This document shows, in pieces, positions 1-12,200 of a stretch of 64,000 nucleotides of DNA. Numbering within the stretch: the first letter of the stretch is position 1; every line of letters begins with the position of its first letter. Source of the DNA: Geosiphon pyriformis (lineage: Eukaryota; Glomeromycota; Glomeromycetes; Archaeosporales; Geosiphonaceae); NCBI GenBank assembly GCA_016748015.1, contig JAAOMT010000603.1, forward strand, positions 415,532 to 479,531, given 5' to 3'. A model generated the notes under the pieces. It was not told the DNA's origin and did no database searches. It saw only the letters and a list, made by a program, of their open reading frames with translations. A program made the position numbers and the translations under genes.

Positions 1-1250
1 AGAATTTCCGCTGATCAATTTATTTTAAATTTAGGTCATACTGATCGTATTGGGGGGATTGCTTGGCATCCAGAGGCCACAATTTCTATAGGAGCAAATA
101 GTGTTAATTTGGCATCTGGAGCAGCCGATTGTTTGATCCATCTATGGTCGTTGGAAAGCGAATTACCTATTGCTTCATTACAAGGTCATGCTGCAAGGGT
201 TGCAAAAATTGATTTTCATCCTTCAGGAAGGTTTCTTGGAAGTGCTAGGTAATTCTTTTGCAAGATTCTTGCATTTTCTGATCTAAAATGGTTGAAAGTT
301 TCCACAAATTTGACCCCATGTTATAGTGATGATACCACGTGGCGATTATGGGATATTGAAACCACTGTAGAGTTGTTACTTCAAGAAGGACATGCCAAGG
401 AAGTTTGTGCAATTCGTTTTCAAAAGGATGGTGCTCTAATTGCTACCGGGTAGGTACGTCTCGAACATTTAAAACTTCCTGCACTTAAAAATTCCTCGCT
501 TATATTCTTTGAATATTCTCCAGTGGTCGGGATTCCATCGGACGTGTTTGGGATTTGAGAACTGGTAGATCTACAATGGTTTTAGAGGGTCACATAAATG
601 AAATATTTGCCGTGGATTTCTCGCCCAATGGGTAATTTTTACGAATTTATCTCCCTTTTCAATCCAAAGAAAGTCGAATTAAACTTTAAAAAATGTTCAA
701 AATCATCTAGGTACCAAGTAGCAACCGGAAGTGGAGACAATACAATACGAATATGGGACATTCGTACATTACGTTCAATTTACACCATTGCTGCCCATAA
801 ATCATTAGTTTCTGACTTGAAATTCTTTCACGGTTCTTCAAGTTTCGTCAATGAAGAATGGTCAAATAGTGTTAAATCTACCATTTCCGGATTATATATG
901 GCTAGTTCTGGGTTCGATGGAGTCATAAACATATGGTCAGCAGATGATTGGAATTTGCTGAAAAGCTTGGCGGGTCACCATGGGAAAGTTATGGCAGTTG
1001 ATGTTTCTTCAGGTAAGTTATTTCGGATGAAATGTTGTATTAAAGAAATTAATTTTTGCTATTTTCAATGTATTCTCAAATTTCTAGATAACAATTTTAT
1101 CGCTTCTTGTGGATCCGACCGTACATTTAAACTGGTAATTATTGAACCTTTGTCAATTTATTTTCAATTTCTACTTTGAAAATAACAATATTTTTCAATC
1201 ATACTCGAAATTTTTATATTAAGTGGTCGAACGAAAGCATGGAACTTTAG
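1..1250 (+). CDS. PRP4: U4/U6 small nuclear ribonucleoprotein Prp4 (PRPF4), 3' part
   Basis: WD40 scaffold of the U4/U6 di-snRNP, needed for spliceosome assembly in the nucleus. The window starts inside the gene, so the N-terminal region (including the usual SFM domain) is missing. Six exons can be joined in frame: 1-248, 327-449, 524-631, 711-1012, 1088-1134 and 1224-1250, all with GT-AG introns of 74-89 nt. The product shows repeated GH...WD blocks such as [58 protein letters not shown] and [11 protein letters not shown], in the order found in PRPF4. The last exon has only eight codons (WSNESMEL, then TAG), matching the short tail after FKLW in the family. The first 35 bases also read in frame. 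Convergent with the Stc1-type gene. Identity is firm; the 5' limit is outside the window. Confidence 0.93.
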
Positions 1251-1634
1251 CAGTTAAATTTAACACCAATGAAAATTATTCGTCATGTCTGCCTTTGGGA
1301 ACAAGACAAAGATAATTAATAATAAAAATTGTTCCCATTTCTAATTAATGAGTTTTTCGGTTCCGACGTTCAAACCAAAGCCGAATGAAATCAGTTTGCA
1401 AAGTTTTGTGTGTTCCTCGATGTTTCTTCAAGGCCTTCGTTATATAAAACCAAATAAAATAATCTTGGGCTCATTTCCATATAAATTTATGTTTACTACG
1501 AGCTTGTTCCTCGAGTCGATTAATACGAAAGTATCTTTAGGTAAATCTTAGATATGAGGCAGGGAGATTTCTTTAGATAAATCATATTGAGAACTTAAAC
1601 TTTCGGTTCTTGGAAATACCTTTTGGATATAAAT
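1251..1634. other. Intergenic spacer between convergent genes
   Basis: About 380 bases separate the stop codons of the Prp4 gene and the Stc1-type gene, so it should hold both 3' UTRs. Its base composition is less AT-rich than the TE blocks. A minus-strand stretch of about 34 open codons near 1465-1540 looks faintly coding, but no family was recognised and no gene is called. Confidence 0.6.
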
Positions 1635-2520
1635 TTATAAAATATCGTCCCAAGTCTCGTTATAGTGGCCATCATTATCTTCGTCTGATTCATCAGCTTC
1701 GCTGTCATCGACATCTACTTTTTCTCGTTTTAACATGCATTCTAAGAAGATGGATTATTTTAATTACTGTCGAAAAGTACCGAGATCAAATAAAAAATAA
1801 TAAAAATAATTCCTACTGCGACATCTCGCCTTTTCAGCGTTTTTACGTTGAGCCTAAAAACAAAAACAATTAATTTCGATTAAAAAAGTAATACACATAA
1901 TATTTTCTTTAGGAATGGAATTTAACAGATTGCTTCGAGTAAAAGCATATCTTAATATTTTGGAGTTGAGAGAGGCCCTACTAATTTGGAAACGAAGAGA
2001 AGCAAAATTAATATAGATTCGAATTCAAAGATATACCTTAGCAAATTCTTCAAGCGCCATGGTTTTTGTGCATAACATGCAAGTTAGAGTCAAGTTTTGT
2101 TTAGGGGTGCACTCCTTGCACGTGATATGGTGCTTCTTCAAGTTCTTGCCTTTAGCGTAGGCTATTGTTTTAAGGAACAAACGAAAATTTGTTCAAAGTA
2201 ATCATAATTTGTTAACAAAACAAACCTGAATAGTAAATTTATTTACGATTATGTGTAGCTTTTGTCACTTGAGTTCTGGAGAATGAATAAGTAGGCTTTT
2301 CCTTTTGACATCCATTACAGTATAATTTTTTAGGGTCATTTTGACCTTGCGCATTTGCTCCCAAGGCCGAGTGTCCGCTCCCGACCGACGCCATAGGTGT
2401 TGTAAAACTGTTCGAGTTGTTTTTCTTAATAGGAAGTTTTGGACTCACTGTTTGAAATCGCAATAAATGACAGGAAGGGAAGCTATTGAACTTCTCAACC
2501 CGCGTTATTCGAATAATCAT
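1635..2520 (-). CDS. Stc1-domain protein (RNAi/heterochromatin adaptor type)
   Basis: Four exons join in frame on the minus strand: 2520-2247, 2161-2037, 1853-1817 and 1741-1635, with GT-AG introns. The product has four CxxC pairs: CNGC followed by the YSFSRTQVTKATHN block, then CKEC, CMLC and, across the last splice, CRKC. EEFAKAQRKNAEKARC precedes the final pair. This spacing is that of the Stc1 domain, a tandem LIM-like zinc fold. In fission yeast Stc1 bridges Argonaute (RITS) to the Clr4 methyltransferase complex. The tail is acidic (SEADESDEDNDG) and ends WDDIL. The N-terminus before the domain is low complexity; the Met at 2394 is an alternative start. Divergent from CstF-50 with 482 bp between starts. 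The domain is clear; a heterochromatin role here is inferred from the family. Confidence 0.85.
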
Positions 2521-3002
2521 ATACTATCAGATATGACGAATTAGACCCTTGTGTACCAACTACGCCACGAGAGCTTTTGGTAAATAATCATATGTCAGGA
2601 ATTTCGAGCCTTTACAATTAAAATAACAGAAAGTTATTCCCATTACCAAAGAGCAGATACTTTGCAATTTATGATTCTTACGACAACTGCTGATATGGAA
2701 CCCCCAACTCTTCCACCTCAAGAAGTAATTCCATTAATTGTGAGGTAATCAACAGTGAGGGTTTTGCATAACATTACAGCCTAGGCTTTGTATGGAAACG
2801 CAACTCTTTAAAGGGATTTGATATAATAGGGAAATCACCAATGAGCACTCCTACTCGAAGGACTCGCTTGTTCCTATTTTCCCTTCCGTTATTATCATCG
2901 AACCCCTTTTCTTTTTGGGTTATAGTATAAACGTTTTGCAAAATCATAACTTACCCTCAATGGATACATGGAATTGGTTTTCCGTTTACTGAAAATTTCA
3001 AC
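2521..3002. promoter_or_regulatory. Divergent promoter region, Stc1-type gene / CstF-50
   Basis: These 482 bases lie between two divergently transcribed genes and so should carry both promoters. No TATA box or other clear motif stands out. On the plus strand a short open stretch from 2670 (MILTTTADMEPPTLPPQEVIPLIVR, followed by a GTAATC donor-like site at 2752) could be an untranslated or alternative 5' exon, but no acceptor joins it to CstF-50. A tRNA-like 5' half lies at 2541-2577 (see rejected items). Confidence 0.4.
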
Positions 3003-5418
3003 ATGGCTAAAAATGACATTCACAATTTGATTAAATCGTATAAAATGAATGTATTCTCAAAAAACGCGCAAAAATAAGTCAACTTTGCGAATACGGCTAC
3101 ACTTCTCTCGCTCAAGTAGTGGCAGAACAGACTGATAACCCGATTGATCTGACCCCGAGCTCACGATTATCCGAATTACTTTTTATTGCCAAAGAACAAG
3201 GTTGTGATTAGGGGTTTTAAGAAAATGGAAAATCATGTAGACCCATCAAAATGTGATTTAATCATAGATCTCGCAATCAATGGATTGCTTTTCAAGCTAT
3301 GCATCGATCAGGAACACTTCTGTTAAACTGCTTTTGTTTCAATAAACTTGGGTATACTTTGGTTTCTTTGCAAATATATTCAAAAGAATTGAATTTTCTC
3401 ATTCACAATATTGAAGATGAAGGAGATGAAATGCGCCCATCTCAAATGCCTGACGATATTATTGGTGAGGACTCACCGGATGAGGAGAATTATCAAAATC
3501 ATTCAAGATGGCTGACATCTGTAGACCCTGATAATAGACCTGGTAATTCTTTTTCTCCCGTTTTCTTATGTCGATCATTACCAAGTGCTTGGATTGATCA
3601 TCGTTTCCTAATTTTATCTTTATATTTTAATTCCTCTGAACAGTTACCAAAACTTCACCAAACTTCTCAACATGGTATATAACTACACATCGAGCTGCAT
3701 CAACTTGTGCTATTTTTAGTGGCGATGGTAAATTCTCATGATTTCCCAAACAAAAAGATGGGATTATGATATGGTGTACTATTCTTTTGAAATTTACCTC
3801 CAATTGAAATAATAGCATTGGTTTTTAATTCTCCTTATTAAATTCATTCGATTTTAACAACTTTTTATTTATTTTCTCAGGTAAGTATGCCGCGACCGGA
3901 TCCGCGGATGCATCATTGAAGGTCCTCGATACTCGCAAAATGAACAGCCGTTCGGATGAAGATAGACCAGTCATACGTACCTTATACGATCATCTTGCTG
4001 TACGTCTTTTTTAAGGAAACCCTCATCGAAAAGATCATGTCCTTACCTTTTTTTTTTAATCAGACCTTGGAAATGTTCCTTTCTTTGATGTAGACCTCTC
4101 ATCCTTTATATCCATTTATATATTTTGAAATAGGCCGTCAATGATTTATCTTTTCATCCTAATGGTCTGGTTCTTGCATCATGCTCCGAAGATCAGAGTA
4201 TAAAGTTATTTGATCTTTCAAAGCCTGGGGTTAAACGATCTTTTCGGTATTTGCAGGTAATAATTGATTTTTTCTATATCTTCAATTACTCTTTAATATA
4301 CTTTATCTTGGCTTTTGTTAGGATACTCATATTGTGAGATCAATAGCTTTTCATCCATCGGGTGATTTCATTTTAGCAGGTATTTTTGCAGTATGGGATT
4401 GTAATTAAATTTTCTCTAATAATTTTATTAAATTTCTTAAGGAACGGATCATGAATCTATAAGAGTTTATGATGTAAAAAAATTTCAGTGTTACACAGCA
4501 TCAAGCAATCCAGCTGATCTTCATCGTGGAGGAATTACAAAAGTATATCAATGCTTTTAATGTTGGTTATTTTTTTAACAATCTTCCGACCATCAATTAA
4601 TTTTATCTATTTATTGTTATATAGGTACGGTTCGCTAATAATGGATCTCAATTTGTTACATCTTCTTTAGATGGAAGCATCAAAATTTGGGATACAGTCA
4701 GTGGAAAATGTATCAAAACGATAGAAAATGCACATGATGGTGCCTTGGTATCAAGTGTACAATTTTCTAAAAATGGGAAATATCTACTATCTGGTGGAAA
4801 GGATTCTATCTGTCGATTATGGGAGGTTGCTAGTGGTCGATGCATTATTAAATATGAAGGAGCGATGCAAATGGTGATCAATAATATAAAACCACATATT
4901 TCATTTTTTTTTATTCCTAAATCTTTATACCAGTTTTTCCATTTTTTTTTACAGAATAATGCTATACAAACCACCTTCACATTTAATGAAGACTTCGTTC
5001 TCAGTAGTGATGAGAGCAACAATACTGTTGTTTGTTGGGATACGCGAACTGGGCAGTTGATCAAACGATTTTCTGGTCAGTATAAAAGAATAATTCAGCT
5101 CAAACAATTGAAAAGGGTATATCAGATTGTTCGACAAATGGTGAAAATTTTCAATATTTTACAATATTCATGTATAGGACATGCTAGCATCGTTCGATGT
5201 GTGGCAGCATCTCCCACTGAGCCAGGATTTATTAGCTGCAGGTATTTGAAAAAACATGGTATTTTATTACTGAAAATCATTGACATTCATTTTTATTTCT
5301 TGTTAAAGCGATGACTTTCGTGTTAGGCAAGTAGTTTTGCTGTTTAAGCTTATTTAAAAGAATAACAATTTTAACACTAATTCCTATGCGTAATTTTAGA
5401 TATTGGAACCTGGATTAA
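3003..5418 (+). CDS. CSTF1: Cleavage stimulation factor 50 kDa subunit (CstF-50)
   Basis: WD40 subunit of the mRNA 3'-end cleavage and polyadenylation complex. Thirteen exons: 3003-3037, 3079-3200, 3417-3542, 3644-3727, 3881-3999, 4134-4256, 4322-4379, 4442-4542, 4625-4873, 4955-5075, 5178-5241, 5309-5326, 5400-5418. The N-terminus ([20 protein letters not shown]) matches the family's dimerisation helix. Then come [121 protein letters not shown] and DDFRVRYWNLD, then TAA. The intron after exon 12 starts GC (GCAAGT), a GC-AG intron. Least certain parts: the 41-nt first intron, and the exon 2 to 3 join, where the family usually has more sequence. Confidence 0.92.
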
Positions 5419-6395
5419 GCGTCTGGTCACTATAAGATTTTATTCAAAAGTCAAAAATGATTTAAATTAACTTTTTGAAATCATTTTTGACCTTTTCAAT
5501 TTATTATAATTATAGTACGGATAATATGGATTTAAAATAACCTATCAAGTTTCACTCAGTTATTAAGTAATTATTGGGACGATTTATTCCCTTAGCAATC
5601 CACTTTTGAAGTGACCACTTTTCAAATAAAATGCTGCGAATTATTCATCAAACCAATTAATCACTGAAAAATTTGTATAAATAGTTGAACAAAAAGATTG
5701 AGCAGAGTAAAATACAAATTATTTTATTAAACAAAAATAATTAAATATTATATTGTTTATTTAATTAATAAACTATTTCTATAGTATTAATATTAAATCT
5801 TTAACAATATTAAAGTTTAAATTGTACAAAATATACAAAACATTGATCAAAGTAAAAATTCAAAAGATTAAAATTCCAACAATGATTTTATTTTTAAAAA
5901 TTTTTATTAAGGATACAGAAAGGCTTGTAATTTGGTTCGAATATGTTTCAATTGCTCACCTTATTAAAATAAATAAGTTTTCGTAATAAATAACGAATCT
6001 TGAAAATCAAAACATTTGTCACAAAGTTACCTTTTAATTTCCTTTTATTCTCCAGATGAAACAATTCTAATTAAACACTTAAACAGCACATGAAAAATGG
6101 AATCAAGAATAAGCGAGGTTCTTGAGCAAAAAAAGCAATGAGTAATATGATTGTGCAAATTTTTTGATGTCGAAAAAATTGTATTTATTGAATAATAAAA
6201 GTTTTAAATCGGTGGAAAAAATATTGTTCATATCAACATGAATTAACAAGACAAGAACGTCTTCGTACAACTAACTTACTTGGTCTTTAAGAAGAATCAG
6301 GTCAATAAAAGTCTGTAGACATCCTGTATTATTAACTAATTTTTCTCCCACTTCATTTCCTTCTCACTCAACCCCCCCCCCCATATTTCATTTAT
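5419..6395. other. Intergenic region, AT-rich
   Basis: About 980 bases between the CstF-50 stop and the stop of the minus-strand Ser/Pro-rich gene. Nothing coding was recognised on either strand. A 13-base run of C lies at about 6371-6383, just past the 3' end of the minus-strand gene. Confidence 0.6.
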
Positions 6396-7031
6396 TCAAC
6401 CCATAATTTTCCCGCTCCGGTCTCCGAATAAGAATGATTCGGTAATATGTTTCCCGTCATCCAAATTAAGCTCTCTAGAAGGAGAAATTTCACGACCATG
6501 TTGAGTCTGACTGGACGGCAAAGAAGGATTCAATTTGGGACTAGATAGCCCTGTCGATTGATCTTCAAAGCTATGACATTCAACCGGGGTATTTAATAAT
6601 TCAGATGTATTTTGAGAATTTGATGAATCTGGGCGAAAATTAGGACCAGGATAAGAGTAGGCACGTTGATATAGATCCCGTTTGTAAAGGTTATGATCAT
6701 ATGAAGAACGTCGTGTTACAAAGCCCGGGCGAGTTGACGTTTTTGAATTGTCGTGCGAAGGTGGTAAATTTGGGCGAGGTTCCTCAGGTAGTGGTTGAGA
6801 GGTATGTTTGGAATGCGAATTTGAGGATGATTTATCATCAAAAGTTAATTTTGGTTGAGACTTGTTAAAGGAGGGTGATTCTGGTGGAAAAGTTTGACGA
6901 AATTCACCATAACACGTTGAAGGGGGTGCATCATGAAAAGTTGGCTTTAATTCAGACGTGTTAGACTTAGGTGTTGTATTTCTATTTCTATATCCTAACC
7001 TATCACCTGAAGCAGAATTTTTGTGTTCCAT
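6396..7031 (-). CDS. Hypothetical Ser/Pro/Asn-rich protein, 211 aa
   Basis: A single uninterrupted frame of 211 codons in a non-repetitive gene island, with TAA/TAG/TGA-rich DNA outside it. The product starts MEHKNSASGDRLGYRN and is rich in Ser, Pro, Asn and charged residues throughout. It has no membrane segment, no cysteine motif and no recognised domain, and is probably intrinsically disordered. A basic, Tyr-rich patch lies in the middle (RRSSYDHNLYKRDLYQRAYSYPG split over residues 107-129). The coding DNA is clearly richer in G+C than its flanks and contains CpG, as the other host genes do, which supports a real gene. No homologue is recognised and introns or further exons cannot be excluded. 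Confidence 0.55.
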   Translation of the reverse strand: MEHKNSASGDRLGYRNRNTTPKSNTSELKPTFHDAPPSTCYGEFRQTFPPESPSFNKSQPKLTFDDKSSSNSHSKHTSQPLPEEPRPNLPPSHDNSKTSTRPGFVTRRSSYDHNLYKRDLYQRAYSYPGPNFRPDSSNSQNTSELLNTPVECHSFEDQSTGLSSPKLNPSLPSSQTQHGREISPSRELNLDDGKHITESFLFGDRSGKIMG

Positions 7032-9224
7032 TTTCTACAATACTTTTTAAAGAGTGGTAGTAAGGGAATCGACTTTTGTAATGTCACTACTGTTTAGCTA
7101 TCCTATCGAAAGAAATAAAACGAATTGATGAAATAAATTTTTAGTGGATCATTAATCAAGTCAATATCACCCACGACTCATTTATAACCACATGCATTAG
7201 CATCCATGGGAAAACTTTGATGGTTCTTTTTTCTGCATCATCGTTCTCAATTAAACATTTGACAGATGGATTTAGCTGATTCCGAAATATTCATGATATA
7301 TTTATGATGAAACATTTGAAAAACCTTTTAGCAGTTAATTATTACCCTTATGAGTGTGTGTATGGGAAAATTGTCTTTTTGTCCGTGTTAAAATAATAGA
7401 AGTGCTATTATTGTTTGATTATCTATGTTTAAGAATGGCGTTATTTGCTTTAGTAGCTAAATAAATATTAAAGTGTGTTGATATCCAAATTTGAAGACAA
7501 AACCAGACAAAGTGAACTTGTGACGTCACTTGGTTCTTTGAATTTTTAGTTACTTTCTTATGATTACCTTTTAACCTTAATTTGAGTGTTCTGTTGAGAA
7601 TTCAATTTTTCTAATTGAAGTTTTAATCGAGCAATTTCTTTCTTGTAAGATTTTATTTTATTAATTGGTGTTAGTTTTTTTAAAAGCTTAATTTCTGTTT
7701 CTTTGTTGCTTAATTTTGTTTAATAATTCTTGCTTTTGTTTTTTACTTTATTGTTTTAAAATTTTCATGAAATTTTTATGGGAGGGGGGGGTTTTTTTTT
7801 TGAATAGTTTATTCAATAGTGTTTAACTGTTTTGGTAAGTTGTCTATTTGTTGTTTATATTTAACAAATATTCTTTTTTTGTAAAATAGAATTAGCAGTT
7901 TTTTTCGTTTTTTTGCAATTACAAAAATATCTAATTTTTAATTTTTTGTAATTATATTTTAGTAGTTTATTGTTTAAAACTTTTATAAAGCAAATTATTT
8001 TTAAGATCAGAATAATAATTGTAAATAGCAATATTATTTTAATTTTAAAATTATGTAAAGTAATTTTTTTATAATTACTTAACAGAAACTTTATTTTAGT
8101 AATAAATTCTTGTTTTTTAATAAATATTAAAACTTAGTTTTTGTTTTTTGCTCAATAATTTAAATTTATGTTGTTTTTAAATAATTTAAATAAAAATTTA
8201 TTTGTTAAATATAATTGTAATTGAAATTTATTGTTATTTCTTTTTATTATTTCCAATAATTTTTTTTTATCTTGTAATTATATAATTTTTATCATATTTT
8301 AATTGATTTAATTCTGTTTTTTGAGTATTATTAAATTTTTTATTAATTTAATAAGAAAAATAAAATAAAATTTTTAATTTTTACTTTTCAATAATTTTTA
8401 TAATAATTTTTTATAATAATTTTTTTGTTTGTTAATAAATAATTTCAAATAATTTAATAAAAGTTTTTTTTAACTGTTTTGTTTTAATTTTTGAACATTT
8501 TTTTTAAATATTGTTTTTTTTTACTTAATTTTAATATTTTGCTTATTTTTTTATAATAATAATTTTTCAACCTTTTTAATTAATTATAATATTTTTTTAA
8601 TTATAATATTATTAAATTTATTTATTTTTTATTTTTTTTTATTAAACTAAAATAATTAATATTTTTAGTTATTTTTAATTTATTTTTAGTCAATTATTTC
8701 ATATTTAATATTATATATTAAAAAGCAATAGTAAAATATTTAATAATATTTAATTTTTCAGTTTAAGATTTTTTTGGTTTTAAAATATTAATTTTACTTA
8801 ATAATTTTTTATTTGTTTGTAATTATGTTTTAAAATATTTAATTATAATTTTTTATTTGTTTTTTAAATATAATTAATATAATTATATAATTTATTTTAG
8901 TATTTTTAAAAATTGAAAAAACTAATAATATTTACAAAATTAATTTAATAATAACAAAAGTAAATTAATAAACAACAAAATAATTGAAATAATTAATTTT
9001 ATTTATTAAAATATTTTTGGTACTTTAATTTTATAAAAAAATTAATATTAAAATTAATAATGTCTTGATTTTTATAATTTTTAAAGTTTTAAATTTACTA
9101 AATTCTTAAAAAAATTTATTAATAACTTTTTAAATTTTAATTATATTAAAATTAATATTTATATATTTAATAATTTTTTAAAATATGTTGTTAAATTACT
9201 TAAAATATTTAAGCACTTTTTATT
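7032..9224. other. AT-rich region without genes
   Basis: The first 500 bases upstream of the Ser/Pro-rich gene are of ordinary composition and may hold its promoter. From about 7600 the DNA becomes extremely AT-rich with many T- and A-runs (G-run then T-run at about 7782-7800). No coding frame, RNA gene or clear repeat boundary was found. It is probably old transposon-derived sequence. Confidence 0.5.
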
Positions 9225-12200
9225 TATTTATTTATGAGTATGGCCCAATTATTATTTAAGTACATAAAATTACACAAAATTTTAAATTAAGTATAGCTTC
9301 TGTTTTTTTATATGTAATTAACTATTTAAACCAATCAAAACAGCACTATATATTTAAATTACTTATTAAGAAAACATCTCTTAAAAAACCAAAATTTATA
9401 TTGGACAAATATAGATATAACTCAAAACAAATATGAATATTTAATTTAACACCAAAACTGTAAATTAATTCAGAAAACTACAAAAATAATAAATTAAAGA
9501 CTAAAAAGACAACTGATCTATTATGCAACAAAAGATTATGTTTTTCATAGTAAGATTTCAACTTAATAGTCAGCATTTAAATGACAGATCTGTGATCTTC
9601 AGCCAAACTTTGAATTAATTTGATAATTAATAGACTATCATCAAATTTAATATCTAAATATTATATTGTATCAGTTATCTAACTCTTTAGTATAAAGTTT
9701 TTAGCTAATAATATGTATAAATTAGTAAACAATTTGGTCTTATATTAAAACTAAACAATCACATTACTCTTAACAAATATGCCTAATAACTTATTTTATT
9801 TTATAATAGTATTTAATAATAATTTCTCTTTGGAGTTGTTATTATGTATGTATAAAAATATGTAATCAGAGTTCTCTAATATTCCATATTAAATACAAGC
9901 TATGCTAAGATACTTTGGATTATACAATCTTTTTTTGACCACAAGTAAGCAGTAATACAATGTCTTTATAAAATAAAACCAAAGTGTTATTAATAAAAAA
10001 CTAATATAACTGAAATAAAATTTGCCATTAGGATGCCAAATACTAAAGATCTTAATCACATTAAAACTATTACTAATATTTAAATTTATGGCATTATTAT
10101 TATACTTGAATTTCCAATTAATAAAATTAACTATATTAAACAAATTTCTAATAAAATAACAAATATTTTTAGATATATGTTTATTTTTAATGCTAAGGAA
10201 ATAACATAGCACTTAAAAAGCCAAAATAAACTTAAAAACAATAGCAGCATTAGCATAAAAATCAGCATGTTTATTTTTAATAACACCAGAATAGTTTTTG
10301 ATCTTTTTTTAATTAACCAACAAACTTTTTTTTAAAATGACTTGGTAAATATGTTTTTTTTCAATCTAATATTTACTATAAAAGTCAAAACCAGATTTTT
10401 TTTTGTTAAAACAATACATATCTAGTAACACTTGGCTGTTTGTAAACAAAATAACAGAGCTAAAAGTAGGTACACAATTTAAAACAAGAGTAATGGCTTG
10501 TAATTCTACTAAAGTCAAGAAAAACAAATTATTTACTCTAACTCTAATATTTATATTATTATCAGAAAAGTAAGCAGTAACACTTTCATAAGCACTCACC
10601 AAATTTAAATTCTTAACAGAATTATTTATATAAACATTTACACTATTTAATTCAAAGTTTAGCAAATATTCTTTAACATAGCTTAAATCACAAGAATAAT
10701 CAGCAGAAGTTAGATAAAAAGCCAATAATCTACTATTTATTAATTAACCATTCCCAATAAACTTGGCCAATAAACTGAATTAACCAGAAATCAAACCTCT
10801 AAGATTCAACTTTTTCTATATGTAAAAAGTGTTTCATATAAAACATGTACCATAACAATTCAAAAGCTAATTAATAAAAATAATGTTGAATTTTTTGAAA
10901 AGTTTCATTATACTCATGTAACTATTCAAGTTTAGCATATCCAAAACTGTAATATGATCTTTGGCTTTGAAAACATTAAAGAAAATACCATTCAAAAACA
11001 TATTGCAAAAAGTAAGAATATGTATCACATTTATTAAAAAATAATTTATAAGATTAATTAACAACTTGATTAAAAATTATAGAAAATGCCAGAACATTCA
11101 GCTAGTTGTTTGTAAATTCATAGCTTTGTGCTTAAATAAACTACTAAGAATTTTACCCATATTAGGAAAATTGACCAAATTAGCCAAAAATTTTTTTGTT
11201 AATATTTGCTTAACCATTTTAAAACCATATAACATAAAATAGTATATTGTTTTATTGGAGAAGTTTTTAGAAAGATTAGTCTTAAGTTTTAGCCTCTTTC
11301 TTAATATTTTGTTTTACCTCTTATATGCATTCTTTGAAGCCCAATTAAACTGTATTTTATAACCAATTATGAACTGTAAAACAGCAGATATCAGGTATAA
11401 AAATTGTTTTTTAGTAATAGTCTTCTTTAAAATCACATTTGAAAAGAATTTAATATAAGAGTAAGTTTTGGTTAAGCTTAGTTTAAACAGATTATTAGTT
11501 GACAGAAAAATCTCCAAATATCTATAAGATTTGTTTTTATTAGCCACCAAAATTCTTAATTCATTAATAGACAATACAGTATTTTTTATCTTTTAATTAA
11601 TAGAGATAGTGACCATTTTATTAATATTAATTGAAATCTTATTAATAAAAAAAATTTATTTGTAATGTTTAAAATCTGTTGAGTTATTATCATGCAATTT
11701 CCAATTCAAATAATATTATTAACAAAAACATCTACAGCAAGAAAAGAAGTTTTGCTATTCTTAAAATCAGCTTTGCCAGTCTTTGTAAAAAATTTTGAAC
11801 TTATTTTGTAACTACATAATTGTTTTTGCTTTTTAATCTTACAAAACAGATCATAAAAAATCTTTTATAACAAAAGTAAAAAACTTTTCTTTGGTCAAGT
11901 CTATTATAAATCACATATTTATATAAAAGTCTAAAATTTGTTATAATTTGATTAATTCTACCATTGTAAATATTTTTAAAGAATTTAATAAACTGTTTAT
12001 ATATTTTAATCTAAATTAAACTGTTTCACAAATGATGTCAGCTAATTAAATCATATGTTTTATATATATTTTGTAAAACCAGCCACAATTTTCTATTTTT
12101 TTTCAGGATATTCTTAATCACAAAACCTATAATCAAAATTGGAATCTGTATTAAAATACTTTTTAATATTAAAAAATTGTTTCTACAAAGCACATTAAAT

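Noticed and set aside
2500-2577. tRNA-like sequence on the minus strand (GCTCTCGTGGCGTAGTTGGT)
   Set aside because: It looks like the 5' half of a eukaryotic tRNA (acceptor strand and D arm), but no matching CGAGAGC acceptor strand or good T arm follows within 100 bases. At most a tRNA fragment.
2670-2751. Possible first exon of CstF-50 (MEPPTLPPQEVIPLIVR)
   Set aside because: It ends in a donor-like GTAATC, but no AG acceptor joins it in frame to the conserved N-terminus at 3003, which has its own Met.
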